Assembly: GCF_019084545.1 (NCBI RefSeq)
Contig: NZ_JAHREP010000027.1
Location: 1-64,000, forward strand
Direction of reading: 5' to 3'
Source of the DNA: Marinobacterium ramblicola
GTDB lineage: Bacteria > Pseudomonadota > Gammaproteobacteria > Pseudomonadales > Balneatricaceae
DNA: 64,000 bases
Of this stretch, positions 1-9,209 are shown piece after piece. The notes beneath the pieces were generated by a model. The model was not told the origin of the DNA. It ran no database searches and saw nothing but the letters and a program-made list of their open reading frames with translations. How positions within the stretch are numbered: position 1 is the first letter of the stretch; each line of letters starts with the position of its first letter. The position numbers and the translations under genes were made by a program.

Positions 1-25
1 AGTTCGAGTCTCGTTTCCCGCTCCA
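1..25 (+). tRNA. tRNA-Gly(GCC), 3' end only
   Basis: The first 25 bases are the T-loop (TTCGAGT), the 3' half of the acceptor stem (TTTCCCGC) and an encoded TCCA end. They match my recollection of gammaproteobacterial tRNA-Gly(GCC). The anticodon lies outside the window, so the GCC assignment rests on similarity of the 3' end alone. No integrase follows, so there is no sign that this tRNA serves as an attachment site. Confidence 0.85.
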
Positions 26-188
26 AAATCTCTTCATTTCAACGCGCTGTATCTGTGCCTCTAAGCTGGGCGACCCCCACTGTTGTTGGTTGGGCTCGCG
101 ACCGGAGCGCCGGCCGGTTCGGGTTTTGTCTCGCGTCTCAGTTTTCTCCTTCATAGCATTATCTCGGGCTGAAATTTCCAGCTGATTA

Positions 189-199
189 TGTTTGAAACA
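189..199. promoter_or_regulatory. Candidate operator, palindrome copy 1
   Basis: TGTTTGAAACA is an odd-length perfect palindrome, extended here by flanking A and T to ATGTTTGAAACAT (188-200). The same 11 bases recur at 409-419, both upstream of the ABC importer operon. The binding protein is unknown. Confidence 0.35.
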
Positions 200-408
200 T
201 ATCAATTGAATTTTTGGTCTTTTCAGTTTTCGTTTAGATCCATATTCGATGCGTCATGCAGCACAGAATTCTGGCGTCCTTAATATCTGTTTATCATGTA
301 TTTTACTTATCTGTTTACGTGGGTGTTGGAAGCTTGCTTGACTGGCTGGATGTCGGAAATCTGTACTCCATATGCGTCGTTCACGAGTCAAAAAGCGACG
401 TTTTTTAT

Positions 409-419
409 TGTTTGAAACA
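409..419. promoter_or_regulatory. Candidate operator, palindrome copy 2
   Basis: Second exact copy of TGTTTGAAACA, 220 bp after the first and about 220 bp before the first importer gene. Two identical copies in one leader suggest a paired operator, but no regulator gene lies nearby to test against. Confidence 0.35.
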
Positions 420-642
420 GGCGATTTGTTATCGATGGTTAGATGAGACGGAATGTTTCTAGTATGCGGGTATTGCCTGAGGGTATGGGCTACTTAAGTA
501 GTTGAACGGGGTTAAAGGCGTTTTTAGTCAGGTCACCACAGTCTCTTATTCAAAATTCCGTGCGAATTTGTGTGGGTTTGACAGAGATCAAGACAATCTG
601 CATTGTGTTGTAGCGAAGCAACACAAAAGAGGTGGCAGTCTT

Positions 643-1740
643 ATGGGTGGCAACCCGGAACAGTTCGTGCGCTTTATCAATGTACAAAAGAGTTACGACG
701 GAGAAACGCTGGTAGTAAAGAATTTCAATATTGATATAGCTGCAGGAGAGTTTCTCACCATGTTGGGGCCCTCCGGCTCCGGCAAGACCACCTGCCTGAT
801 GATGTTGGCGGGATTTGAAACCGCTACACACGGCGACATTATCCTCGACGGCCAGTCGATCAACAACGTTGCCCCCCATAAACGCGATATCGGCATGGTT
901 TTCCAGAACTATGCGCTCTTTCCTCACATGACCGTGGCCGAAAACCTTGCCTTCCCATTGCGGGTGCGCAAGGTACCGCAGGCCGATATTGATGCCAGGG
1001 TAAAAAAAGCGCTGGAGATGGTTCGGCTGGGAAGCTTCGGTAACCGTCGCCCCGCACAGCTTTCCGGTGGTCAGCAGCAGCGCGTGGCGGTCGCTCGGGC
1101 GCTGGTGTTTGAACCCAAGCTGGTTCTGATGGATGAGCCGCTGGGGGCGCTGGATAAAAATCTGCGTGAAGAGATGCAGTACGAGATCAAGCATATTCAC
1201 GAGAATCTCGGTATCACCATGGTGTATGTGACGCATGACCAGTCGGAAGCGCTGACCATGTCCAACCGCATTGCCGTGTTCGAGGACGGCATCGTGCAGC
1301 AGTTGGCGACACCCGCTCAGTTGTATGAGGAGCCGGAAAACGCATTTGTCGCGGGGTTCATCGGCGAGAATAACCGCCTGGGCGGCAGAATTACCTCTGT
1401 GAACGGGACAAGTTGCTCGGTCGAGCTGGATGGCGGGGCGGGTATCGTCAATGCGCTCAAGGTCAATGTCGACGGCGTCAATGAGCGCACCATGCTGTCC
1501 ATTCGCCCCGAGCGGGTCGTGATCGATCCCGAGGATGAGCATTACCCGAACAGATGCGAAGCGCGGGTCGAAGAGCTGATCTATCTGGGCGATCACATCC
1601 GCGCCAGGATGACGGTGTCCGGAAACTCGGACTTTATCACCAAGGTGCCCAATACACAGCGCCATACTCGCCTAAAGGAGGGCGAGGTTATACGAATCGG
1701 CTGGGCAACGGAGGATTGCCGAGCGCTGGATGCTAGATGA
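643..1740 (+). CDS. ABC transporter ATP-binding protein, polyamine type
   Basis: ATPase of a polyamine/opine-class importer, 365 aa, acting at the cytoplasmic face of the inner membrane. Walker A GPSGSGKTT is at 42-50, the Q-loop follows at VFQNYALFP, the signature LSGGQ is at 140-144, Walker B LVLMDE at 160-165 and the switch His at 198. A C-terminal TOBE-like region (about 285-365) is typical of PotA and related importers. I chose ATG 643 because AGAGGTGG lies 8 bases upstream; the frame stays open back to 502 but that extension has no ribosome site. It is the first gene of a four-gene operon with its own binding protein and two permeases. The family is sure, the substrate (putrescine, spermidine or a related amine) is inferred. 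Confidence 0.9.
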   Translation: MGGNPEQFVRFINVQKSYDGETLVVKNFNIDIAAGEFLTMLGPSGSGKTTCLMMLAGFETATHGDIILDGQSINNVAPHKRDIGMVFQNYALFPHMTVAENLAFPLRVRKVPQADIDARVKKALEMVRLGSFGNRRPAQLSGGQQQRVAVARALVFEPKLVLMDEPLGALDKNLREEMQYEIKHIHENLGITMVYVTHDQSEALTMSNRIAVFEDGIVQQLATPAQLYEEPENAFVAGFIGENNRLGGRITSVNGTSCSVELDGGAGIVNALKVNVDGVNERTMLSIRPERVVIDPEDEHYPNRCEARVEELIYLGDHIRARMTVSGNSDFITKVPNTQRHTRLKEGEVIRIGWATEDCRALDAR

Positions 1741-1845
1741 TCGGAGATTGCATAACTTGCGAAGGCTCGTACTTCGGAAGCAGGACTGAGACTGTTGTTA
1801 CGCAAATGCCGGCCGCTTTGGCCAACTGACCACGAGGAAATGCCG

Positions 1846-2946
1846 ATGATAAAGAACGTTTTTAAACACTCTATTCTGGCTGCCGCCGTAATGGGCGGTA
1901 CTCTGTGCGGTGGTGTTGCACAGGCTGAAGAGACGCTGACAATCGTCTCTTGGGGTGGCGCTTATTCCGACTCTCAGAAGCGCGCTTACCACGACCCGTG
2001 GACTGCGGAAACAGGCGACAAAATCCTGATGGAGCCCAAGTCGGCACAGGGCCTTGCCGGTTTGCGTAGCCAGGTCGAAGCCGGCAATGTGACTTGGGAT
2101 CTTGTCGATATGCTTGAGGGTGATTCAATCACCGCGTGTGACGAGGGCATCGTGGAAGAGATCGATTACGATGCGATTCTGGCGGCTGCACCGGATGGCA
2201 CTTTGCCCAGCAAGGATTTCGTGGAAGGCTCGCTGAGCGGTTGTTTTATCCCGCAGATCGTCTACGCCACGGTGGTCGCATACAACGATACCGCTTTCCC
2301 GGGTGAAAAACCGAGCAAGATTGCCGATATTTTCGATCTCGAGAAGTTTCCGGGCAAGCGTGCCCTGCAGAAGATCCCCGACGGTAACCTGGAGTGGGCG
2401 CTGCTTGCCGACGGCGTTCCGGCGAACGAGGTTTACGATGTGCTGAGCACTCCGGAGGGGCTGGAACGTGCATTCAAAAAGCTGGATACCATCAAGAGCC
2501 AGGTAGTGTGGTGGGATGCCGGTGCTCAGCCGCCGCAGTTGCTCGCGGATAAGGAGGTCACGATCGCTTCCGGCTATAACGGACGTTTCTTCAACGCGCA
2601 GGTGAATGAGAAACAGCCCTTCACCGTGGTTTGGGACGGTCAGATGTTCGAGCTCGATGGCTGGGTTGTACCCAAGGGTAAGCTGACCGAGAACCTGAAG
2701 AAGTATCTGAACTTCGCGACCAGCACGCAGAAACTGGCGGATCAGGCCAAGTACATCTCCTACGGTCCGGCTCGTGCGTCCTCCGCGCCGATGGTATCGA
2801 CTCATGCCGATACCGGAATCGACATGAAACCGCACATGCCGACGTCGCCGGAGAACTTCTTCAACCCGATCAAGAAGGATGCCATCTGGTGGGCGGACAA
2901 CGGCGACGAGATGCGTGAGCGTTTCAACGCCTGGTTGGCTAAATAA
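1846..2946 (+). CDS. Periplasmic solute-binding protein, PotD/PotF-like
   Basis: Binding protein of the same importer, 366 aa. The N-terminus (MIKNVFKHSILAAAVMGG, then GVAQA before EETLTIVSWGG) is a Sec signal peptide with cleavage likely after AQA. The start TIVSWGGAY and the PotD-like length fit the COG0687 spermidine/putrescine-binding class. ATG 1846 is preferred over ATG 1840 because GAGG sits 8 bases before it but only 2 before the other. Several Asp, Glu and Trp residues (WDLVDMLEGD, WWDAG) could bind a cationic amine, but the ligand is not proven. About 105 bp separate it from the ATPase gene. Confidence 0.88.
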   Translation: MIKNVFKHSILAAAVMGGTLCGGVAQAEETLTIVSWGGAYSDSQKRAYHDPWTAETGDKILMEPKSAQGLAGLRSQVEAGNVTWDLVDMLEGDSITACDEGIVEEIDYDAILAAAPDGTLPSKDFVEGSLSGCFIPQIVYATVVAYNDTAFPGEKPSKIADIFDLEKFPGKRALQKIPDGNLEWALLADGVPANEVYDVLSTPEGLERAFKKLDTIKSQVVWWDAGAQPPQLLADKEVTIASGYNGRFFNAQVNEKQPFTVVWDGQMFELDGWVVPKGKLTENLKKYLNFATSTQKLADQAKYISYGPARASSAPMVSTHADTGIDMKPHMPTSPENFFNPIKKDAIWWADNGDEMRERFNAWLAK

Positions 2947-3035
2947 GTCGACGGCTGCGGGGTGATTCGATCACCCTGCAGTATTTTTACCATCGCGTAA
3001 TCCCAACACCTTCCGTTTCGACAGGTTTATAAAAA

Positions 3036-4334
3036 ATGAGTCAAGCACAGATCTCGGTAGGGACCGCGGACAGTAGCGGCCTGGCTGGAGCGCATTCGGG
3101 CATGACTACGGCTGACGGAACGCCGTTGAAGGTTAGCCTTCGGCGGGCGCAGCGCCGTTTGCGACTATGGGCGCTGTTGCTGGTTCTACCCTTGCTGCTG
3201 TTTATTCTGGTCAGCTTTATCGTCCCCGTATTCAATATGGCGCTGCGTGGGGTCGAAGATCCTCTGGTCCACGAAACCATGCCCAACACCGCCGCTGCTC
3301 TGGGCGACTGGGATGGCGAAGGGTTGCCGGCCGAGCCTGTTTTCGCGGCACTGGTCGAGGACCTGAAAGCGGGCTACGAGGACAAGAGTATAGGCAAGGT
3401 CGCCACTCGCCTGAACTACGAAATAAACGGCATGCGCAGTGTCATCATGGGGTCGGCGCGACAGGCGAAAAGGCTGGATCACGGCCCCTATAAGGATGCG
3501 CTGATCGACATCAATTCGGCGTGGGGAGAGCCCGCGACCTGGAGGATGCTCAAGCGTCAGTCCGCTCCCTATACGCTCACCTATCTGCTGGCTGCGCTGG
3601 ATATGGGCTATGACGATGCAGGCAACATCGTACTGCAGCCGGAGTCGCAGCGTGTTTACGGCCCCCTGTTCGTCAGAACTCTGGTCATGAGCGCCACGGT
3701 GACCCTGTTCTGTATCCTGCTCGGCTATCCGGTTGCCTACCTGCTGGCGAACCTGCCGTTGCGGACCAGTAACCTGCTGATGATCCTGGTGCTCCTGCCT
3801 TTCTGGACCTCGCTGCTGGTGCGTACGACAACCTGGATCGTGCTGTTGCAGTCTCAAGGCGTGCTCAACGATCTGTTGGTCTGGATGCATATCGTCGACG
3901 ATCAGGGCCGCATTCAGATGATCTTCAATAAGACCGGTACGCTGATTGCGATGACACATATTCTGCTGCCGTTCATGATCCTGCCGCTGTACAGCGTCAT
4001 GAAAACGGTACCACCGAGTTACGTACGTGCCGCGCGTTCGCTCGGGGCCAACCCTCTGGTCGCGTTCTGGCGGGTGTATGTACCGCAGACCGTCAGCGGT
4101 ATCGGCGCCGGCAGCCTGTTGGTTTTCATCCTCTCGATCGGTTACTTCATTACCCCGGCCCTCGTCGGTGGGCAGTCGGGACAGATGATCAGCAACATGA
4201 TCGCTTACCACATGCAGAAATCCCTCAACTGGGGACTCGCGGGTGCGTTGGGCGTGCTGCTGCTTGTTTTGGTACTGGTTTTCTATGCGATCTATAACAA
4301 GCTGATCGGCATCGACAAGATAAAAATGGGGTGA
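3036..4334 (+). CDS. ABC transporter permease, PotB-like
   Basis: First inner-membrane permease of the importer, 432 aa. One membrane segment near residues 45-68 is followed by a long extra-membrane insert (about 70-205). Five more helices carry the MetI-type fold, and the coupling motif region reads RAARSLGANPLVAFWRVYVPQT. The insert makes it longer than E. coli PotB (about 285 aa), which is common in this COG1176 subgroup of marine and rhizobial bacteria. Its stop is 3 bases before the next start, indicating coupled translation. Confidence 0.88.
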   Translation: MSQAQISVGTADSSGLAGAHSGMTTADGTPLKVSLRRAQRRLRLWALLLVLPLLLFILVSFIVPVFNMALRGVEDPLVHETMPNTAAALGDWDGEGLPAEPVFAALVEDLKAGYEDKSIGKVATRLNYEINGMRSVIMGSARQAKRLDHGPYKDALIDINSAWGEPATWRMLKRQSAPYTLTYLLAALDMGYDDAGNIVLQPESQRVYGPLFVRTLVMSATVTLFCILLGYPVAYLLANLPLRTSNLLMILVLLPFWTSLLVRTTTWIVLLQSQGVLNDLLVWMHIVDDQGRIQMIFNKTGTLIAMTHILLPFMILPLYSVMKTVPPSYVRAARSLGANPLVAFWRVYVPQTVSGIGAGSLLVFILSIGYFITPALVGGQSGQMISNMIAYHMQKSLNWGLAGALGVLLLVLVLVFYAIYNKLIGIDKIKMG

Positions 4335-4337
4335 TCC

Positions 4338-5189
4338 ATGGCTGCATTACCGGCTTATGCCAGTACTCTCGATCGGATTTGGCACTACGGATACCGTATC
4401 CTGTGCGGTTTGATCTTCCTGTTCTTGATCGGCCCAATTCTGGTCATCATTCCGCTCTCGTTCAACGCCGAGCCCTACTTTACCTTCTCGCGGGAGATGC
4501 TGTCGCTCGATCCGGCGGGCTACTCGCTGCGCTGGTACGAGGAGTTCTTCTCCAGTAGCACCTGGCTGAACGCGATCAAGAACAGTTTTCTGATCGGTAT
4601 CGCGTCGACGGTGCTGGCGACGGTGCTGGGTACACTGGCGGCGCTGGGCCTGTCGCGCCCGCAGATGCCGTTTCGCGGACTGATCATGAGTATCCTGATC
4701 TCGCCGATGATCGTGCCGTTGATCATCTCGGCGGCGGGGATGTTCTTTTTCTATTCCAGCGTGAACCTCTCGCAAACCTACCTCGGAGTGGTCCTGGCCC
4801 ACACCGCATTGGGCATCCCCTTTGTGGTGATCACCGTCACCGCGACGCTGTCCGGGTTCGATCAGTCGCTGACACGTGCTGCGGCCAGTCTGGGGGCTTC
4901 CCCTAGCTACTCCTTCTTCAAGGTGATTCTGCCGTTGGTGATGCCTGGGGTTGTATCGGGAGCACTGTTTGCCTTTATCACGTCGTTTGATGAAGTGGTG
5001 GTGGTGATCTTTCTGTCCGGCGTTGAACAGCGCACCCTGCCGCTGCAGATGTGGGCCGGTATCCGTGAGCAGATCAGCCCGACGATCCTGGCGGTAGCGA
5101 CCATTCTGGTGGCGATGTCGATACTGCTGCTGACCGTGCTGGAACTGCTGCGTCGGCGTAGTGAGCGGTTGCGAGGGATCTCGGGTTGA
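4338..5189 (+). CDS. ABC transporter permease, PotC-like
   Basis: Second permease of the importer, 283 aa, with about six transmembrane helices and the EAA-type coupling loop (TRAAASLGASPSYSFFKVILP). It matches the COG1177 PotC class in length and order. It begins 3 bases after the preceding permease and is the last gene before a hairpin terminator, so the operon is ATPase, binding protein, permease, permease. Confidence 0.9.
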   Translation: MAALPAYASTLDRIWHYGYRILCGLIFLFLIGPILVIIPLSFNAEPYFTFSREMLSLDPAGYSLRWYEEFFSSSTWLNAIKNSFLIGIASTVLATVLGTLAALGLSRPQMPFRGLIMSILISPMIVPLIISAAGMFFFYSSVNLSQTYLGVVLAHTALGIPFVVITVTATLSGFDQSLTRAAASLGASPSYSFFKVILPLVMPGVVSGALFAFITSFDEVVVVIFLSGVEQRTLPLQMWAGIREQISPTILAVATILVAMSILLLTVLELLRRRSERLRGISG

Positions 5190-5222
5190 GCCCTTGCTCT
5201 CGCAAGCCCTGGGCGCGGCCTG

Positions 5223-5259
5223 GCCGCGTCCCTGGCTCTACCCTGGGGTGCGGCTTTTT
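5223..5259 (+). terminator. Terminator of the importer operon
   Basis: GCCGC-GT-CCC on the left arm pairs with GGG-GT-GCGGC on the right, followed by TTTTT. It lies 33 bp after the last permease gene. An overlapping alternative hairpin starts at 5211. Confidence 0.65.
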
Positions 5260-5459
5260 CGTTGTATGACTGTCGATCCGTTTGGATCACGGCGGGTAAA
5301 AGTTTCCCTGCACCATTGTTTATTGAGTCCGTGTCTCGGCCGGCTATAGATTCAATTCGTTTGCCCCTCTCGAAATAAAAATGGTTTTACAGGATACTGG
5401 CGTAATTCAATGTTTTTTACGCGGTGTTTTTACCTGCTCTCATTTAATGGGTACCTGTT

Positions 5460-6917
5460 TTGGCCAAGTTATTCTCCCCAGTCCGGCGTTTTGTTGAATT
5501 GTTTAAACTTCTTCCCGTTGCTTATCGCGTGGCGTTGACTACTTTGCCGGTTATGGTGATGATCCTGGCGTTCTCGAACGGTGAGCAGCACCTCGCGTCG
5601 GATACCGCTCAACTAGAGAGCGAGGAGCAGGGCGCGGAGGCTTTTGCTCAATTTTACGACAGCGGCGAAAGTGTGCGCATTGCATTGCCGTTGCAGCTTG
5701 ACGTTGTGGAGGACAGTGATGGTCTAGTTGTCGCACCGGAGTCTCCCGGTTTCGCGCCGAAGGGCGCTGGCGGTCGGCTAGACGACAGCCGCATGTGGGC
5801 CTACGAGATCCAGCCCTCCGATACGCTGACCGGGATCTTCAGCAAGCTCGGCTTGCCGATTCAGGACCTTTATCAGGTACTGGAGGCGGATGAAAACGTG
5901 CTTGCGCTGGATAATATAAAGCCCGGTGTCGAGCTATTGGCTGATGTGGAAAACGATAAGCTCAATATTCTGGAGCTGAGATTCTCACCGGCCCACAAGG
6001 TGACCTATCAGCGTAAACAGGACGCGGGCTTCGAGTTCAAAGAGACAATCCTGCCGGGCACATGGAAAGAGGTCGCCCTGGTCGGGGAGATCGGCAGCAG
6101 TTTTGCGAACGATGCCGCAGCCGAAGGGTTGGATGCCAGGGACGTTTATCAGATCACCCAGCTGCTCAAAGAGAAGATCAATTTCCGCCGTGATATTCGT
6201 AAGGGGGACTCTTTCGAGGTCCTGCTTTCAAGGCAGTATATCGACGATGAGCCGACGGGTGAAACCAAGATCGAAGCCGTGCGCATGTTGGCTAACCGGT
6301 CGCCGGTATCGATCTTCTATTACGATGGCAGCTATTACGATGAGAAGGGGCGGAGTCTGAGCAAGGCTTTCCTGCGCTATCCGTTCAGTGGCAACTATCG
6401 TGTATCGTCAAACTTCAACCCCAATCGTCACCATCCGGTGACAGGCCTGTTCCGTCCGCACAACGGCACCGACTTTTCGATGCGCACGGGAACGCCGATT
6501 CTGGCCTCGGGCGATGGTGTCGTATCGCGTGTGGTAGATCACAAATATGCCGGGCTCTATGTGGAGATCAAGCATAGTGAGCGTTACACAACGCGCTACC
6601 TGCACCTGAGTAAAGCGCTGGTGCACAAGGGGCAGCGCGTGAGCAGGGGGCAAAAAGTTGCGCTGTCCGGTGCTAGTGGCCGGGTCACGGGGCCTCATCT
6701 GCACTACGAATTTCGTATCGCGGGCCGGCCGGTAGACGCAATCAAGGCCCCGATTCCCATCACCAAGCAGCTGGAGGGCAAGAGCCGCAAGGAGTTTGAT
6801 GCTCTGCTAAGCCAGTATATGGCGCGATTGGATGCTCCACGCGGCAAGGCTGGGGATGATGAGATGCTGATCTCCCGGCGGGATAGTCAAGCGGACGAGA
6901 AGGCCAGTACGCTGTAG
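5460..6917 (+). CDS. M23 family murein peptidase, MepM-like
   Basis: Predicted zinc endopeptidase acting on peptidoglycan in the periplasm, 485 aa. A short cytoplasmic tail and one membrane anchor (about 20-38) are followed by an OapA/LysM-like region (about 113-165), a linker domain, and the LytM core. Metal ligands are visible as H334 and D338 (HNGTD) and the HLH motif at 413-415. Layout and length match the E. coli MepM (YebA) type. The start is TTG 5460 with only a weak upstream GGG; an ATG inside the membrane segment would destroy the anchor, so TTG is preferred. It stands alone, with a terminator right after the stop. Confidence 0.85.
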   Translation: MAKLFSPVRRFVELFKLLPVAYRVALTTLPVMVMILAFSNGEQHLASDTAQLESEEQGAEAFAQFYDSGESVRIALPLQLDVVEDSDGLVVAPESPGFAPKGAGGRLDDSRMWAYEIQPSDTLTGIFSKLGLPIQDLYQVLEADENVLALDNIKPGVELLADVENDKLNILELRFSPAHKVTYQRKQDAGFEFKETILPGTWKEVALVGEIGSSFANDAAAEGLDARDVYQITQLLKEKINFRRDIRKGDSFEVLLSRQYIDDEPTGETKIEAVRMLANRSPVSIFYYDGSYYDEKGRSLSKAFLRYPFSGNYRVSSNFNPNRHHPVTGLFRPHNGTDFSMRTGTPILASGDGVVSRVVDHKYAGLYVEIKHSERYTTRYLHLSKALVHKGQRVSRGQKVALSGASGRVTGPHLHYEFRIAGRPVDAIKAPIPITKQLEGKSRKEFDALLSQYMARLDAPRGKAGDDEMLISRRDSQADEKASTL

Positions 6918-6947
6918 ATGGGTGGTCGCTATGCCGACCCATCTTTT
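6917..6947 (+). terminator. Terminator after the M23 peptidase gene
   Basis: GATGGGT (6917-6923) pairs with ACCCATC (6937-6943), followed by TTTT. It begins on the last base of the stop codon. A competing inner pairing GGTCG/CGACC is possible. Confidence 0.6.
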
Positions 6948-6982
6948 GTGGCAGGCGGCTGACGCGTTAACCTGCCTCGATC

Positions 6983-7372
6983 TTAATTGAACAGTCGGGT
7001 GCGCTCCGCCAGGTAATCGAATGGCTCGCCGTTTCGTTCCGCCTCGGCGCGGGCTTCATCCAGCCGAGAGAACAGTGCGATCTCCTCATCGGGCATATGG
7101 TGCAGGCAGTCGCCGCCGAACAGCCAGAACAGATCGCGGGCGACCAGGTGAACCAGGTGGGGATAGGCGCGTACCAGTCGGCCCAGCAGGTTCTGCCCCT
7201 CTTCATACACCCAGGACTCATGCTGCCCGAACCCCCGGGTCAAGTCGGCGAACTGCTCCAGAAATTCTGCATCTACGCTGTTGATCGCCGGATCGTTGAA
7301 CGGCGGCTGTTTGATCAGGTTGTTGTAGGCCAGTTTGAGCAGGTTCAGATGATAGGTGTGGAAATCGGTCAC
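6983..7372 (-). CDS. PA2817-family protein of unknown function
   Basis: Small soluble protein, 129 aa, rich in Leu, Phe and acidic residues, with no signal peptide or membrane segment. Sequence style (FHTYHLNLLKLAYNNL, then RDLFWLFGGDCLHHMPDEEI) resembles the Pseudomonas PA2817 family, known only as a conserved hypothetical. I chose GTG 7372 because GGAG lies 5 bases upstream; the 20 residues further upstream look non-coding. It is divergent from the ABC exporter genes, and linkage with that exporter and queF resembles the pseudomonad arrangement. Confidence 0.75.
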   Translation of the reverse strand: MTDFHTYHLNLLKLAYNNLIKQPPFNDPAINSVDAEFLEQFADLTRGFGQHESWVYEEGQNLLGRLVRAYPHLVHLVARDLFWLFGGDCLHHMPDEEIALFSRLDEARAEAERNGEPFDYLAERTRLFN

Positions 7373-7506
7373 GTTCGCTCCGCAGCTGTTGGGACAGTCA
7401 CTGAATAAGTTGGGGCTGGGGCGCTGGATCACAAGTGCTCAGGTTGATTTTTCCGCGCCAGCCCCCATATCCATCGCTTCCATACGATTAACAAGACAGG
7501 ATGCTT

Positions 7507-8424
7507 ATGACCCTAGCGCTGAGTATCGACAATCTGCGCAAGACCTACGGTAACGGTTTCGAGGCGCTCAAAGGGATCTCGCTGGAGGTGAAGCAGGGCG
7601 ACTTCTTCGCCTTGTTGGGCCCCAACGGCGCCGGCAAGTCGACGACGCTCGGTATAGTCTCGTCGCTGGTGAACAAAAGCGGCGGCAAGGTGAGCGTATT
7701 TGGACATGACTTGGATAGCGAGCTGACACGGGCCAAGCTCTGCCTTGGTGTTGTCCCTCAGGAGTTCAATTTCAATCCGTTTGAGAAGGTGTTCGATATC
7801 GTCGTCACCCAGGCGGGGTACTACGGCATCGGCCGCAAGCGCGCGAGCGAGCGGGCGGAGTTCTATCTGCGCAAGCTTGGTCTGTGGGAGAAGCGTAACG
7901 AACGGGCGAGAATGCTCTCCGGTGGCATGAAGCGGCGACTGATGATCGCGCGGGCGCTGGTGCATGACCCTAAAATGCTGATTCTGGACGAGCCGACGGC
8001 GGGGGTCGATATCGAGCTGCGCCGCTCCATGTGGGAGTTCCTGCGTGAGATCAACGCGGCGGGTACGACCATCATCCTGACCACCCACTATCTGGAGGAG
8101 GCGGAAAGCCTCTGCCGTAATATCGCCATTATCGACCATGGCCAGATCATTCAGAACAGCACCATGAAAGCGCTGTTGGCCAAGCTCAATATGGAGACGT
8201 TTGTCCTCGATCTTGATCGGGATATCGATGCATCGCCTGTGCTCGACGGCTATGGGGTCCGGCTTGTGGATACCCATACGCTGGAGGTCGACGTGGAGAA
8301 GTCCAAAGGGCTCAATCCGATCTTCGCTCAGCTGTCAGCCCTGGGTTATAGCGTCGCGAGCATGCGCAACAAGGCCAATCGCCTTGAGGAGCTGTTCGTT
8401 TCGCTAGTGGACAAGAATCTGTAA
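7507..8424 (+). CDS. ABC transporter ATP-binding protein, YadG-like
   Basis: ATPase of an ABC-2 type exporter, 305 aa. Walker A GPNGAGKST is at 38-46, signature LSGG at 137-140 and Walker B MLILDE at 157-162, with the switch TTHYLEEAE following. ATG 7507 has ACAGGA 5 bases upstream; an ATG at 7501 is in frame but overlaps that site. The permease partner follows 11 bp after the stop. YadGH-type exporters are conserved in Proteobacteria but their substrate is not established. Confidence 0.9.
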   Translation: MTLALSIDNLRKTYGNGFEALKGISLEVKQGDFFALLGPNGAGKSTTLGIVSSLVNKSGGKVSVFGHDLDSELTRAKLCLGVVPQEFNFNPFEKVFDIVVTQAGYYGIGRKRASERAEFYLRKLGLWEKRNERARMLSGGMKRRLMIARALVHDPKMLILDEPTAGVDIELRRSMWEFLREINAAGTTIILTTHYLEEAESLCRNIAIIDHGQIIQNSTMKALLAKLNMETFVLDLDRDIDASPVLDGYGVRLVDTHTLEVDVEKSKGLNPIFAQLSALGYSVASMRNKANRLEELFVSLVDKNL

Positions 8425-8435
8425 GGACGTTGCCT

Positions 8436-9209
8436 ATGAACAGCCAACTGCTGCTCACCGCTTTCTGGACCATCGTGGTCAAGGAGGTACGCCGGTTCAC
8501 CCGCATCTGGGCGCAGACCCTGTTGCCGCCGGCGATCACCATGACGCTCTATTTCATCATCTTCGGCAACCTGATCGGCTCCCGAATCGGTGAGATGGGC
8601 GGATTCAACTACATGGAGTACATCGTACCGGGGTTGATCATGATGTCGGTGATCACCAACTCCTACGGTAACGTGGTCTCCTCGTTTTTCGGCACCAAGT
8701 TTCAGCACAACATCGAAGAGTTGTTGGTTGCGCCGGTACCCAACTGGGTGATTCTGGCCGGCTACGTGATCGGCGGTATGGCGCGCGGTCTTGCCGTGGG
8801 GCTGATCGTGACGGTGTTGTCGCTGTTTTTCACCAACCTGCAGATCCACCATCTGGGGGTGACGATCAGTATCGTGCTGCTGACCTCGATCGTGTTTGCG
8901 CTGGGCGGTTTTATCAATGCGGTGTTTGCCAACACCTTTGATGATATCTCGATCATCCCCACCTTCGTGCTGACGCCGCTGACCTATCTGGGTGGGGTGT
9001 TCTACAGCATCCAGCTGCTGCCCGAGTTTTGGCAGGGGGTTTCGCAGTTAAATCCAATTCTCTATATGGTCAACACCTTCCGTTATGGCATTCTGGGGGT
9101 AAGCGACATCAACGTCGGTTTTGCATTCACGATGATCCTGGTATTCATTGCGGTGCTGGCCGGTTTTTCGCTGCACCTTCTTAACATTGGCAAAGGTATC
9201 CGCAGCTGA
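8436..9209 (+). CDS. ABC-2 type permease, YadH-like
   Basis: Inner-membrane half of the exporter, 257 aa, about six transmembrane helices with the ABC-2 family pattern (GGFNYMEYIVPGLIMMSV and FVLTPLTYLGGVFYSI). ATG 8436 is chosen over TTG 8430 because AAGGA lies 8 bases before it. Its stop overlaps the queF start in a TGATG junction, so the ATPase, permease and queF are probably one transcript. Confidence 0.9.
   Translation: MNSQLLLTAFWTIVVKEVRRFTRIWAQTLLPPAITMTLYFIIFGNLIGSRIGEMGGFNYMEYIVPGLIMMSVITNSYGNVVSSFFGTKFQHNIEELLVAPVPNWVILAGYVIGGMARGLAVGLIVTVLSLFFTNLQIHHLGVTISIVLLTSIVFALGGFINAVFANTFDDISIIPTFVLTPLTYLGGVFYSIQLLPEFWQGVSQLNPILYMVNTFRYGILGVSDINVGFAFTMILVFIAVLAGFSLHLLNIGKGIRS

Larger units (their letters stand above)
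26..642. other. Gene-free leader between tRNA-Gly and the importer operon
   Basis: No convincing gene is present. A 68-codon frame at 256-462 lacks a ribosome site and family features. The stretch holds two copies of the palindrome TGTTTGAAACA (189-199 and 409-419) and a weak hairpin at 375-400 (CGTCG/CGACG, 16-nt loop) followed by six T. The hairpin might end the tRNA transcript. The rest is AT-rich and likely carries the importer promoter, though I cannot place it with confidence. Confidence 0.5.

Noticed and set aside
256-462. 68-codon frame after the tRNA
   Set aside because: No ribosome site, odd composition, and it covers palindrome copy 2; more likely untranslated leader.
1-640. Integrated element at tRNA-Gly
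   Set aside because: No integrase, no second copy of the tRNA end, and the genes that follow look native.
550-1665. 371-codon antisense frame across the importer ATPase gene
   Set aside because: Lacks family features and a ribosome site; the ATPase on the opposite strand has every motif.
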